This document shows positions 26,381 through 34,720 of a stretch of DNA of 64,000 bases, one piece after another; the stretch's first letter is position 1, and each line of letters opens with the position of its first letter. Below the pieces are notes generated by a model. The model saw only the letters and a list, made by a program, of their open reading frames with translations. It was not told where the DNA came from and ran no database searches. The stretch lies in NCBI GenBank assembly GCA_903970555.1, contig CAJCJD010000076.1:1-64000 (forward strand), read 5' to 3'. This stretch comes from Vulcanimicrobiota bacterium. Its GTDB lineage: Bacteria; Pseudomonadota; Gammaproteobacteria; Xanthomonadales; Rhodanobacteraceae. The position numbers and the translations under genes are program-made.

Positions 26381-27414
26381 GCCGCGCCCTCCTCTACCGC
26401 TGCGAATCGCCCGGTTGCGGCGCGAGGTTCGCGTGCAATGCGCTGACCGGCTGTGTAATCGTTGATAAGATCGCAGGGCGTATAGTTGCGTTCCAGCTCG
26501 TGTAGCTCTTGCGCATCAAGGCGCGTTTCAAGTGCTGCCACTGCGCTATCAAATTGCTCGGCTGTGTCCGCACCGACCAGCATGCTTGCAATGTTTTGGT
26601 GCTGCAGCACCCAAGCCTGAGCAATCTGTGCTGCTGACACGCCGCGCCGCGCGGCCACGCGCGCTGCGGAGACAGCGATTTCGCGTGACGCTTTATCGCC
26701 ATACATCTGTGCGGTAAAGAAATCCGTTTGATTGCGGGTGGAATTCGCATCACAGGAGAGCAAGCCACGTGCGAGCGGACTGAACACAGATACGCCAACA
26801 CCTTGGTCGGCACAGTAGGGAATCATTTCCCGCTCTTCCTCACGGTAGGCGAGGTTGAGCTGCAGCTGCATGTTGATCGGCTTGTGCCAACCATTGCGTT
26901 CACAGACATGCATGATCTTGGCCAGCTGCCACGTGTACATGGTCGAGACACCGATGTAGCGCGCCTTACCGGCTCGCACGATATCGTTCATCGCACCCAT
27001 GGTCTCTTCAACTGGCGTATTGACGTCGAAGAAATGCAGCATGTAGATATCGACGTAGTCCATATCCAGTCGCCTCAGCGAGCCGTGGATACCGTCCATG
27101 ATGTGTTTGCGCGAATGGCCCCCCGCATTGGGATAGACGCCCATGTCGTAGCCGACCTTGGTCGTTATGACGATCTCTTCGCGGCGCACGAGTCTATTGA
27201 GAATTCGGCCGACCACCTCTTCGCCCATGCCAGTCGAATAAAAGTCCGCCAGATCGATGAAGTTGACGCCGGCGTCCAGCGCATGCCGCACGATGGGCTC
27301 GCTCTGCGCTTCGTCGAAGATCCACGGCTTCCAACGGGGTGTACCCATGTTCATGGTGCCGAGACAAAGGCGGGACACTTTCAGGCCTGATTGGCCAAGA
27401 CGAACATATTCCAT
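26377..27414 (-). CDS. Aldo/keto reductase (YajO-like)
   Basis: 345 residues forming an AKR TIM barrel. It starts MEYVRLGQSGLKVSRLCLGTMNMG. The catalytic tetrad is visible: Asp and Tyr in FIDLADFYSTGMGEE, Lys in VITTKVGYD, His in YMLHFFDVNTPVEET. The NADPH-site end SMLVGADTAEQF is present. The pattern GKARYIGVSTMYTWQ and AYREEEREMIPYC is closest to E. coli YajO and related oxidoreductases. Second gene of the operon, 29 bp after fae, overlapping the dehydrogenase gene by 4 bp. Natural substrate unknown. Confidence 0.9.
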   Translation of the reverse strand: MEYVRLGQSGLKVSRLCLGTMNMGTPRWKPWIFDEAQSEPIVRHALDAGVNFIDLADFYSTGMGEEVVGRILNRLVRREEIVITTKVGYDMGVYPNAGGHSRKHIMDGIHGSLRRLDMDYVDIYMLHFFDVNTPVEETMGAMNDIVRAGKARYIGVSTMYTWQLAKIMHVCERNGWHKPINMQLQLNLAYREEEREMIPYCADQGVGVSVFSPLARGLLSCDANSTRNQTDFFTAQMYGDKASREIAVSAARVAARRGVSAAQIAQAWVLQHQNIASMLVGADTAEQFDSAVAALETRLDAQELHELERNYTPCDLINDYTAGQRIAREPRAATGRFAAVEEGAA

Positions 27415-27443
27415 GCGGCGAACTCCCTTTCTTCTGACGCTGC

Positions 27444-27965
27444 TTAGGCTTTTGGCGTGTAAAACGGATTGCTTACGTTGGCCGCCGCCGCAAACACTTC
27501 GTCGCGACGTGGAAGACCGAGCATGGCCGCGCGGATCGCGTTCTTGCAGGCTTGATAGTTGTTCTCGTACACGGCATCGAGATTGTCGGCGGCAGGATTG
27601 ACCCAGTTGGCCGATACCACGACCCAGTCGTTTTCCGCTTCCGGCGGCAGAACACCCTCTTCCAGTGACTCAGCAACTGCCTTGGCGATGCCTGCCTGCG
27701 ATGCACCCCAGGTTGCGTTGCCGTGGAAGTCGCCAGCGATCTGGGCTTTATTGACATACAGCGTCAACGGCTTGGTGGGCACGCCCGGCGTGGCGATGAT
27801 CACGAAGGGGGCGTGTCCTGCCGAAGGCGTTGCCAATGCGGTGGCAAAAGCCTGACCTGCCGGGCCGCTGCGCGGGCCGACCAATACGTTGATATGCGCG
27901 AGGTTGACGCCCGGACCGACGAATCCTTCGCCGATATAGAGTGTCTTGCTTTCGGTTGTGCTCAT
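27444..27965 (-). CDS. fae: Formaldehyde-activating enzyme (Fae) homologue
   Basis: 173 residues, the usual length of Fae. In methylotrophs Fae joins formaldehyde to tetrahydromethanopterin. The family core is all here: YIGEGFVGPGVNLAHINVLV with the catalytic His24 (His17 of the Methylobacterium enzyme), then VGPRSGPAGQAFATAL, KPLTLYVNKAQI, GASQAGIAKAVAESLEEGVL and NNYQACKNAIRAAMLG. First gene of an operon with an aldo/keto reductase, a semialdehyde dehydrogenase and an MFS transporter, with no methanopterin genes nearby. It may therefore act with another cofactor or as an aldehyde-binding protein; that part is inference. Confidence 0.93.
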   Translation of the reverse strand: MSTTESKTLYIGEGFVGPGVNLAHINVLVGPRSGPAGQAFATALATPSAGHAPFVIIATPGVPTKPLTLYVNKAQIAGDFHGNATWGASQAGIAKAVAESLEEGVLPPEAENDWVVVSANWVNPAADNLDAVYENNYQACKNAIRAAMLGLPRRDEVFAAAANVSNPFYTPKA

Positions 27966-28171
27966 TTCATTGCCGCCATCAGAAAACAGTCGATGACCCG
28001 ATTGTGCTGTCGTGACGGCACACAGGAGAATGGATGTTTCCTGATAAGCGGTATGACTAAAGCGCAGGGCTTGGAGTGCGGCAATTCCTACAAAACGTCG
28101 TCGCGCTAAATGGGCACGCGTTGCGCCACGGCATCTAACGACAGTCTGCTGATGATGGCGGCGGGCGATTG

Positions 28172-29557
28172 TCAGCCAGCGTCTGTTGCTGACTGCATTC
28201 CAGGCAACTGCATCGTCACGTCCAATCCGCCATCCGCGCGATTTTGCGCGTCGACTTCACCACCATGCACTTGCATGACACGTTGCACTATCGCGAGGCC
28301 AAGCCCATGGCCGCCCGCGTGCACCGCATTGGTGCCTCGATAGAAAGGCCTGAACAACAAGCTCAGTTCTTCGGTCGGGACGCCGGGGCCATGATCGCGA
28401 ATGCGTATTTTGGCCTGATGCTGGACGGCGCTGACTTCCACATCGACGGATCCATTTTCGGGGCTGAATTTGATCGCGTTGGCGATCACGTTATCCAGCG
28501 CGCGTTCCAGCAGGATGCCACTGCCAAAGACCGTTACTGGTTCGGCGTCGGCCATCTTTAGCTGAATGCCGCGCGCTTGCGCCTCGACACGCGCCGCACC
28601 GAGGCGCGATCGGGTGAGCTCGGTGAGATCCACGGGCTCGCGCTCCATGCCTGGCAGGCCACCTTCAAGTCGCGACAGCGCCAACATTTCTGCTGTCATG
28701 CGATCCATGCTTCCGATTTCCTGCTCGGCATGCTGGAAATGTTTGGCTGCTTCCTTCGGATCCTTACTGTGTTGGGCCAGATCGAGAATCAGATGCAAGC
28801 GCGCGAGCGGCGAGCGCAATTCGTGCGACAGGTCCTGTAAAACACCGCGATCATGCGCAACCAGCAACTCGATGCGTTCGGCCATGCTGTTGAAATCCCG
28901 CGCAAGCTGGCCGAGCTCGTCATGAGCGGCGCTCCAACGTTGGTCGACGCGCGTAGCGAATTCGCCCGCCGCCATCTTGCGCGTGGCCGCACGCATCGCG
29001 TCAACCGGACGCGATACGCTACGCGCCACCCACCAGCCGATGGCGCCGATCAACAGCAATGAAAGCGCCAGTTGCACGAGAAGCAAAATCTTCTCGCGCG
29101 CGCGTGGCGGAATACGCGAACGCGAACTGCTTACCGCCACGAATTGCCGCTGATGTCCGTCGCTGCCAGTGACCTGTTGTACGGCGATGTAGAAGCCAGG
29201 CCATGGATTCAATTCGACGTTGTGCCCGGAGGCAAGCCAGTCTGGCAATGACTCGCGCATCACGGACGGCAGGCGTATGTCGCGCAAGGGTGTCCCGTTC
29301 TCGTAAAGCGTCGCGTCGACACCTCCCTCGCGCTGTTGCCGCACCCATGCATCGAGCCCGTTCGCACCGCCTGTGTCATACGCTTGCTCGGCTGCCTGTG
29401 CGAGCGCGGGCCAATCGATGTCCTGCTCTGCCGTGTACGCGATGAAGCTACGAGTTAACGCGCCTCCCAACAGCAAGACCACAAGGTTGGCAATGCAGAA
29501 GAAGATCAACAGGCGCCAGAACAGCGGGCTGCGGAACGGGCTCTTGAATGTGTTCAC
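28172..29557 (-). CDS. cpxA: CpxA-like sensor histidine kinase
   Basis: 461 residues. Layout: membrane helix near 15-35, periplasmic sensor domain about 36-160, second helix near 163-185, HAMP domain (WVARSVSRPVDAMRAATRK, ending near 240), histidine box LQDLSHELRSPLARLH, and ATPase domain with N box (LDNVIANAIKFSPENG), G1 (RDHGPGVPTEE) and G2 (GGHGLGLAIVQR). The start overlaps the cpxR stop by four bases, so the two are coupled. CpxA-type kinases sense envelope protein misfolding. Identification as Cpx rather than another OmpR-partner kinase is supported by the divergent cpxP-like gene and the CpxR box upstream. Confidence 0.88.
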   Translation of the reverse strand: MNTFKSPFRSPLFWRLLIFFCIANLVVLLLGGALTRSFIAYTAEQDIDWPALAQAAEQAYDTGGANGLDAWVRQQREGGVDATLYENGTPLRDIRLPSVMRESLPDWLASGHNVELNPWPGFYIAVQQVTGSDGHQRQFVAVSSSRSRIPPRAREKILLLVQLALSLLLIGAIGWWVARSVSRPVDAMRAATRKMAAGEFATRVDQRWSAAHDELGQLARDFNSMAERIELLVAHDRGVLQDLSHELRSPLARLHLILDLAQHSKDPKEAAKHFQHAEQEIGSMDRMTAEMLALSRLEGGLPGMEREPVDLTELTRSRLGAARVEAQARGIQLKMADAEPVTVFGSGILLERALDNVIANAIKFSPENGSVDVEVSAVQHQAKIRIRDHGPGVPTEELSLLFRPFYRGTNAVHAGGHGLGLAIVQRVMQVHGGEVDAQNRADGGLDVTMQLPGMQSATDAG

Positions 29558-30249
29558 GCCTGTCCCCCGCCGTTGGCAAGCAATACGTAGCCGGCACCAC
29601 GAATGGAATCGATGCGTGGCGATTGCGCCGACGCTTCGGCCAACTTATGCCGTAGACGACTGACGTGCACATCGATGCTGCGATCGAATCGTTCCAGCTC
29701 ACGACCGAGCGCCACGCGCGTCAACGATGTTTTATCGATAACTTCGCCGGCTCGCTGCACCAACATCAGCAGCAGCGCGAATTCCGCACCGGTCAGATTG
29801 AGCTCTTGCTCGCCGGCATACGCGCGTCGCTCGCCCGGCAATAGCCGTAAAACGCCTGCCGTGAGTATGCCGACGCTCTCCACAGTGTGGCGACGCAACT
29901 GCGCGCGCACACGCGCCAGCAATTCGCGCGGTAGGCATGGCTTGGAAAGATAATCGTCCGCGCCAAGTTCAAGCCCGACGACGCGATCCACCGGCTCACC
30001 GCGCCCGGAAAGCATGATCACCGGCAAGCGATGTTGCGAACGCAATTCGCGCAACGTATCAAGGCCGCTGCGGCCCGGGAGCATGACGTCGAGAATCAGC
30101 AGATCCGGGCGCAACGCGGGATCGCGCAGCTGAGTCAGTACGGCATCGCCATCGTGCACGACCTCCACCTGCAGGCCTTCGCGGCGCAGGTATTCGGCAA
30201 GCAGCGCGCACAGCTCGCGGTCGTCATCACCAATCAGTATTCGGGACAT
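29554..30249 (-). CDS. cpxR: CpxR-like response regulator
   Basis: 231 residues, OmpR/PhoB type. Receiver domain about 1-120 with acidic DDD at 8-10, phosphorylated Asp54 (LLILDVMLPGRSGLD), switch Ser in VIMLSGRGEP and Lys in GADDYLSKPCLPRELLARV. The winged-helix DNA-binding domain follows (LTGAEFALLLMLVQRAGEV, SIDVHVSRLRHKL). The short LLAEYLRREGLQVEVVHDG start is typical of the CpxR/RstA group. First gene of the cpxRA operon; a consensus-matching CpxR box lies about 90 bp upstream in the divergent region, so autoregulation is likely. Confidence 0.9.
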   Translation of the reverse strand: MSRILIGDDDRELCALLAEYLRREGLQVEVVHDGDAVLTQLRDPALRPDLLILDVMLPGRSGLDTLRELRSQHRLPVIMLSGRGEPVDRVVGLELGADDYLSKPCLPRELLARVRAQLRRHTVESVGILTAGVLRLLPGERRAYAGEQELNLTGAEFALLLMLVQRAGEVIDKTSLTRVALGRELERFDRSIDVHVSRLRHKLAEASAQSPRIDSIRGAGYVLLANGGGQA

Positions 30250-30339
30250 GGGCTAGTAGCGGGAAAACCATCAAAGAGACCGCGCTTACTATCGCATTCC
30301 GCGCTGCGATTGGCTGCTCGTGGCTTACGTCTCCCTGAC

Positions 30340-30354
30340 TTTACCCTTCTTTAC
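30340..30354 (-). promoter_or_regulatory. CpxR box
   Basis: The minus strand reads GTAAAGAAGGGTAAA, a perfect match to the CpxR recognition pattern GTAAA-N5-GTAAA known from E. coli. It lies in the 181-bp region between divergent cpxR (start 30249) and the cpxP/spy-like gene (start 30431), about 77 bp before the latter's start codon, a position suited to activating one or both promoters. Confidence 0.8.
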
Positions 30355-30430
30355 ATGCCGGCAAAGATCTTAAACGCGCCTCTGCATTCAAATAGTCACA
30401 ACACCCCCACTCACATGCAGGAGCTTCACT

Positions 30431-30946
30431 ATGCGCAAGACAATGACCCTGTCGATCATCCTGGCTGCGGCCCTGGGCTGCTCCGCACTTGCTCTCGCTC
30501 AGGGCGGTCCCGGCTTCGGCGGCCCCGGTGGTCCCGGCGGCCATGGCCATCACGGCGGCGGTTTTGGCGAACTTCGCGGCCTGAACCTGACCGACGCCCA
30601 GAAAGCCTCCGTCAAGCAGATCGTCCAGGCCAGCTTCACTCAGCTGAAGCCGCAGTTCCAGGCGGTTCGCCAGGCACGTCAGGCTTTTGAAGCGCTGTCG
30701 CCGACCTCGTCGGGCTACCAGGCAGCCGCTGCAACGCTCGCCCAGGCCGAAGCCAGCCTGACCAGCGCTCGCATCACCGCCCGTGCAGCCGTTACCGCGC
30801 AGATCTACACCACCGTGCTGACCAGCGCACAGCAGAGCCAGGCGGCTGCGCAGAAGGCTGCGTTCCAGGCACGTAAAGCTCAGTGGCAGCAGTTCAAGGC
30901 TGCTAACCCGACGCCGTCGGCTTCGGGCTCGAGCTCGGCGCAGTAA
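30431..30946 (+). CDS. CpxP/Spy-family periplasmic protein
   Basis: 171 residues with a signal peptide (MRKTMTLSIILAAALGCSALALA), then a Gly/His-rich stretch (GGPGFGGPGGPGGHGHHGGG) that could bind metal, then the LTxxQ-type motif LNLTDAQKASVKQIVQASF and a long helical, Ala/Gln-rich region (LAQAEASLTSARITARAAVT). This fits the cradle-shaped CpxP/Spy/CnrX group of periplasmic chaperones or stress sensors, though only one LTxxQ motif is obvious. AGGAG lies upstream of the ATG. Divergent from cpxRA with a CpxR box between, so probably induced by envelope stress. A C-terminal Ser/Pro tail is odd for the family. Confidence 0.82.
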   Translation: MRKTMTLSIILAAALGCSALALAQGGPGFGGPGGPGGHGHHGGGFGELRGLNLTDAQKASVKQIVQASFTQLKPQFQAVRQARQAFEALSPTSSGYQAAAATLAQAEASLTSARITARAAVTAQIYTTVLTSAQQSQAAAQKAAFQARKAQWQQFKAANPTPSASGSSSAQ

Positions 30947-31018
30947 GTTATCGAGATAAAAATTAAGTAACTCGGTTAGTCGGATCTTAGCGGACGTTAC
31001 TAACCGGAAATAACTTGG

Positions 31019-31050
31019 GCGATCGCCGCTGCATCGGCGATCGCTTTTTT
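31019..31050 (+). terminator. Rho-independent terminator of the cpxP/spy-like gene
   Basis: A perfect 10-bp stem (GCGATCGCCG / CGGCGATCGC) with a 6-base loop followed by six T. It is about 70 bp after the stop codon and faces the convergent AhpD-like gene. Confidence 0.92.
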
Positions 31051-31069
31051 ATGCCCGCAAGTAAAACGA

Positions 31070-31606
31070 TCAGGCGGCTTTCGGAAAATCGAGCACGGTG
31101 TCGTTGACGCGATTGACCATGTTGGTGAACAAAATCGCGCTCACTGCCAGCAAGGCTTCAATGATCTGGCGATCGCTGTAACCGGCCTTCTTCACGCTTT
31201 CGACTGCATCTGCCGGCAACGTGCCAGACGTTGTCACCACACGCACCGCAAATTTCACCAAGGCATCGAGCTTGGCATCGGCACTGAACGCGCCGCTGCG
31301 CAATTCACGCAACTCTTCGGCACTGAAGCCGGCCATCTTGCCGGTCATGCTGTGCGCGGCCAAGCAATAGTCACAAGCGGACACTTCGCTTACGGCGAGG
31401 TTGATCGCTTCCTGCTCTCGCGCGCTAAGTGCGCCTTGCTTCAACACGGCACCGGTCTGCAGCACATGCGCAAGTACGGCGGGTGCGTTGCTGCCCAGGG
31501 TGAGATACGCGTTCGGTACTTTGCCGACCGCGCGCTTGATGGCGGTGAACAACTGTTCGGTTTCGCCCGAGGCTTCATCGATCTTGATGGTGTGTAGACG
31601 GTTCAT
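31070..31606 (-). CDS. Carboxymuconolactone decarboxylase/AhpD-like protein
   Basis: 178 residues from the ATG at 31606, which has GGAG seven bases upstream (another ATG two codons earlier is too close to it). The AhpD core motif is present as SACDYCLAAHSMTGK with Cys78, Cys81 and His85, the CxxC-His redox centre used in alkylhydroperoxidase reactions. YciW/uncharacterised peroxidase-related members look like this (FTAIKRAVGKVPNAYLTLG start, NMVNRVNDTVLDFP end). The gene is divergent from an AraC-type regulator that probably controls it. Confidence 0.9.
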   Translation of the reverse strand: MNRLHTIKIDEASGETEQLFTAIKRAVGKVPNAYLTLGSNAPAVLAHVLQTGAVLKQGALSAREQEAINLAVSEVSACDYCLAAHSMTGKMAGFSAEELRELRSGAFSADAKLDALVKFAVRVVTTSGTLPADAVESVKKAGYSDRQIIEALLAVSAILFTNMVNRVNDTVLDFPKAA

Positions 31607-31759
31607 GAGCATTCTCCAAAGCGGATTGAGTGAGTGAGATTGAGTAGCCGGTTGTCTTGACTCGCGTCGCTGCAACCGTGGATGTATCGTAGGCGCGCCT
31701 GACGCTCTTATCTGCACATAAACGTCTACTTTTATTGCTCAAACGTCTCAAAGGTAGCC

Positions 31760-32701
31760 ATGGACAGCCTCGGCCATCTCATCCGCACGCTTTCGCCTTC
31801 CGGAAGCATCGATCTGCATTGCCTTCTCGCCGGCATCTGGGTTGCGGACCAACCTGCCGCACCATTGGGCCACGTGCCTTATCACGTGATCCTTGGTGGC
31901 CAGTTGCGCTTGCGCTTGGGGGGCGCCAGCCAGATGTTCGGGGCGGGCGATGTGCTGGTATTTCCTCATGGCACAGGCCACTCGCTAGAAAGCGTCGCTC
32001 TCGGTGAGAGCGACGTGCCACCGGAAGGTGATGGGGAACGGCATTTCAATGGCGTCGTGACAGAGGTGGTCGCCCAGGGGGATGGCCCCGTGCTGGACAT
32101 GCTGTGTGGCAAGTTCGTGATGGGAGAGACGGCAAGCTCATTGCTGCGACCGCTGCCCGATGTGCTGCATATCCGTAGTGAGGGACGCCCATCTTTGGTG
32201 GCGCTAGTCGAGATGATGCGAAACGAAAGCATCGATCCAAGGCCCGGCGGCGCGGCTGTCATCAACGATCTTTCCAGCGCTTTGTTTACGCTGCTGCTGC
32301 GCCATCTGATGACGGAGAAACATCTCACCGGCAGCGTGCTTGCCCTATTGGCGGATGCGCGGATGAGCCGGGCCGTGGAGGCTGTGCTGATGGATCCGGC
32401 ACAGCCATGGACCGTGGGCACGATGGCTCAGCGCGCGCTGGTATCCCGAGCCACTTTTGCGCGCCGTTTCGCCGAACTTGGCGGCACTTCGCCACTGGAA
32501 TGGGTGACCCATATCCGCATGGAACTGGCCGCGCGCCTACTCGTTCGCGAAGGATTGCCCGCCAATCAGGTCGCCGAGCGATGCGGCTACGCCTCCGAGG
32601 CCGCCTTTGGACGCGTATTCAAAAAACATTATTCAAGCAGCCCCGGCGCTTATCGCCGGAGGATGCTGAACGAAGCCGGGCGCACACAGACGCCTCCCTG
32701 A
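31760..32701 (+). CDS. AraC-family transcriptional regulator with cupin domain
   Basis: 313 residues. The N-terminal half is an AraC-type cupin sensor domain (YHVILGGQLRLRLGG, MFGAGDVLVFPHGTGHSLE near 60-75). The C-terminal double helix-turn-helix is clear (WTVGTMAQRALVSRATFARRF, VAERCGYASEAAFGRVFKKH, SPGAYRR). It is divergent from the AhpD-like gene; such pairs are common, and the regulator often responds to reactive electrophiles or small hydrophobic ligands. The effector is unknown. Confidence 0.92.
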   Translation: MDSLGHLIRTLSPSGSIDLHCLLAGIWVADQPAAPLGHVPYHVILGGQLRLRLGGASQMFGAGDVLVFPHGTGHSLESVALGESDVPPEGDGERHFNGVVTEVVAQGDGPVLDMLCGKFVMGETASSLLRPLPDVLHIRSEGRPSLVALVEMMRNESIDPRPGGAAVINDLSSALFTLLLRHLMTEKHLTGSVLALLADARMSRAVEAVLMDPAQPWTVGTMAQRALVSRATFARRFAELGGTSPLEWVTHIRMELAARLLVREGLPANQVAERCGYASEAAFGRVFKKHYSSSPGAYRRRMLNEAGRTQTPP

Positions 32702-32766
32702 TTGTCACGTCTTTGTCTTGTGCGGTGCTTAGCTTCCATAGGGCTGACCATTCAGAGGCATGCCCC

Positions 32767-34350
32767 ATGCAGACGGAAGTCGCTGTTGCCACCGCCGCGT
32801 CGCCAAGCCAAGGTTCGGGGCGCATTTTCGGCATTGTTTTCGGCTTGATCCTGTTGGTGGGCGCCGGCTATGCCGGTCTTCACCTGATCGATGATCTCTC
32901 GATTGTCCGCTCGCACTCCGCAGGGCCATTCATCCTGCTGGGTATCGCGCTGCTGATCGCACTGGGATTCGAATTCGTCAACGGTTTCCACGACACCGCC
33001 AACGCGGTGGCAACGGTGATCTACACCAATTCCATGCCAGCTAACTTGGCGGTGATCTGGTCGGGCATTTTCAACTTCATCGGTGTGCTCACATCCTCAG
33101 GTGCGGTCGCCTTCACCGTGGTATCGCTGCTGCCGGTCGAGCTGATCTTGCAGGTGGGCAGCGGCGCCGGCTTTGCCATGGTGTTCGCCTTGTTGCTGGC
33201 CGCCATCGTATGGAATCTCGGAACCTGGTATTTCGGCTTGCCGAATTCGTCGTCGCACACGTTGATCGGTTCGATCATCGGCGTCGGCCTCGCCAATCAG
33301 CTCACCTCGGTGAAAACCGGCACCAGCGGTGTGGATTGGAATGCCGCTGCGGGCGTGTTCAAAGGATTGATCTTCTCGCCCATCGCCGGCTTCATCCTCG
33401 CGGGCCTCCTGATGTTGGTGCTGAAGGCTGTGGTCAAGATTCCCGCGCTGTATAAGGCGCCGGAAGGGAAGAAGCCGCCGCCGTGGCCGATTCGCGCACT
33501 GCTCGTGTTGACCTGCACCGGCGTGAGCTTCAGCCATGGCTCCAACGACGGTCAGAAAGGCATGGGCCTGATCATGTTGATCCTGATCGGCACTGTGCCT
33601 ACCGCTTACGCGTTGAATGGCGCGGTATCGGGCGGCCAGGTCAAGAGCTTCCATGAAGTCTCGGTCGCGGCGCAGCAGGTATTGGCAACCTTCGATCACG
33701 GCATTACCGTCAGCGGCGATCCGCGCGCGATCGTCACCAACGCCGTGCAACAGCGCAAACTATTGCCCGATACGGCGCCGGCTCTCTCCGAACTCATGGC
33801 TGAGATCGATCATCAGGTCGGCAATCGCACATCACTGCGCGCAGTGCCGCCAGAACAGATGGGCAACGTGCGAAATGACATCTATCTGGCTAACGCTGCG
33901 ATACCGCTAGTGCTCGCGCAGCCCGGACTGAGCAAGGATCAGACGTCCGCACTTACCACCTGGCGCGGCCTCGGCACGCAGGCGATCCAGTTCATTCCAC
34001 CCTGGGTGAAGGTGGCGGTAGCACTCGCGCTGGGCCTGGGAACGATGGTGGGCTGGAAGCGCATCGTGGTGACGGTCGGCGAAAAGATCGGCAAGGAACA
34101 TCTCACATATGCACAAGGTGCATCGGCCGAACTGATTGCGATGGGCCTGATCCAGGCGGCCGACATGTATCACCTGCCAGTAAGCACTACACACGTGCTG
34201 ACTTCCGGCGTGGCCGGCACCATGGCGGCGAATGGCTCGGGATTGCAGTGGGCGACCGTGCGCAATCTGCTGATGGCTTGGGTGCTGACACTACCCGCGT
34301 CGATCTTGCTTGCAGGTGGTCTGTTCGTGGTGCTGAAGCATTTGTTCTAA
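32767..34350 (+). CDS. pit: Inorganic phosphate transporter, PiT family
   Basis: 527 residues from the ATG at 32767 (MQTEVAVATAASPS). About ten membrane helices. Both PiT signature repeats are visible: GFEFVNGFHDTANAVATVIYT near 65-85 (split here for length) and SFSHGSNDGQKGMG near 255-268; SSSHTLIGSIIG and PVSTTHVLTSGVAGTMAA are the two S-T/H helix motifs. PiT proteins import metal-phosphate with protons. A soluble insert of about 130 residues (near 295-425) between the halves is somewhat long. There is no adjacent phoU-like partner gene. It follows the AraC gene on the same strand by 65 bp but is probably independent. Confidence 0.94.
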   Translation: MQTEVAVATAASPSQGSGRIFGIVFGLILLVGAGYAGLHLIDDLSIVRSHSAGPFILLGIALLIALGFEFVNGFHDTANAVATVIYTNSMPANLAVIWSGIFNFIGVLTSSGAVAFTVVSLLPVELILQVGSGAGFAMVFALLLAAIVWNLGTWYFGLPNSSSHTLIGSIIGVGLANQLTSVKTGTSGVDWNAAAGVFKGLIFSPIAGFILAGLLMLVLKAVVKIPALYKAPEGKKPPPWPIRALLVLTCTGVSFSHGSNDGQKGMGLIMLILIGTVPTAYALNGAVSGGQVKSFHEVSVAAQQVLATFDHGITVSGDPRAIVTNAVQQRKLLPDTAPALSELMAEIDHQVGNRTSLRAVPPEQMGNVRNDIYLANAAIPLVLAQPGLSKDQTSALTTWRGLGTQAIQFIPPWVKVAVALALGLGTMVGWKRIVVTVGEKIGKEHLTYAQGASAELIAMGLIQAADMYHLPVSTTHVLTSGVAGTMAANGSGLQWATVRNLLMAWVLTLPASILLAGGLFVVLKHLF

Positions 34351-34501
34351 ACAGATCGACCAACTGGCGATCTGTATTGGCAAGCACAGTGCAATGCTGT
34401 GCTTGCGCATCGACTAGATGCTTTACCAGCTATCACCGACACGCTCCGCCCAAGTGGTCATCCTTGACCATGAAACCTCCTGAGATGATCGTTGGCGGTG
34501 C

Positions 34502-34720
34502 TTAGTGCACGTGGTGCTTGTGCGCGTGTTTCTTCGCCGCATGCTCGGCATGCTCGGTCGCATGCAGCTTGTGGCCGTGCGCCAGGTGTGCGTGATGGCT
34601 GGCCTTCTCGTGATCGCCGCCTTCAGCGTGCTTGGCCGCTTCACGATGATGTTTGGCAGCTTCTTCCAGATGTTTTGCCGCTTCGTGGTGATGATGATGA
34701 ATCTCGTGCTCGGTGCTCAT
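34502..34720 (-). CDS. Histidine-rich small protein
   Basis: 72 residues, of which about a third are His, with Ala, Glu and Lys making most of the rest: an opening HHHHH run followed by heptad-like EAAKHLEEAAKHHREAAKHA and an end AAKKHAHKHHVH. The composition suggests one long amphipathic helix with metal-binding capacity. GAGGAG is correctly spaced before the ATG at 34720, which supports translation of this strand rather than the overlapping plus-strand frames. No signal peptide. Similar short His-rich proteins exist in related bacteria, mostly uncharacterised; nickel/zinc storage or stress roles are guesses. Confidence 0.78.
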   Translation of the reverse strand: MSTEHEIHHHHHEAAKHLEEAAKHHREAAKHAEGGDHEKASHHAHLAHGHKLHATEHAEHAAKKHAHKHHVH

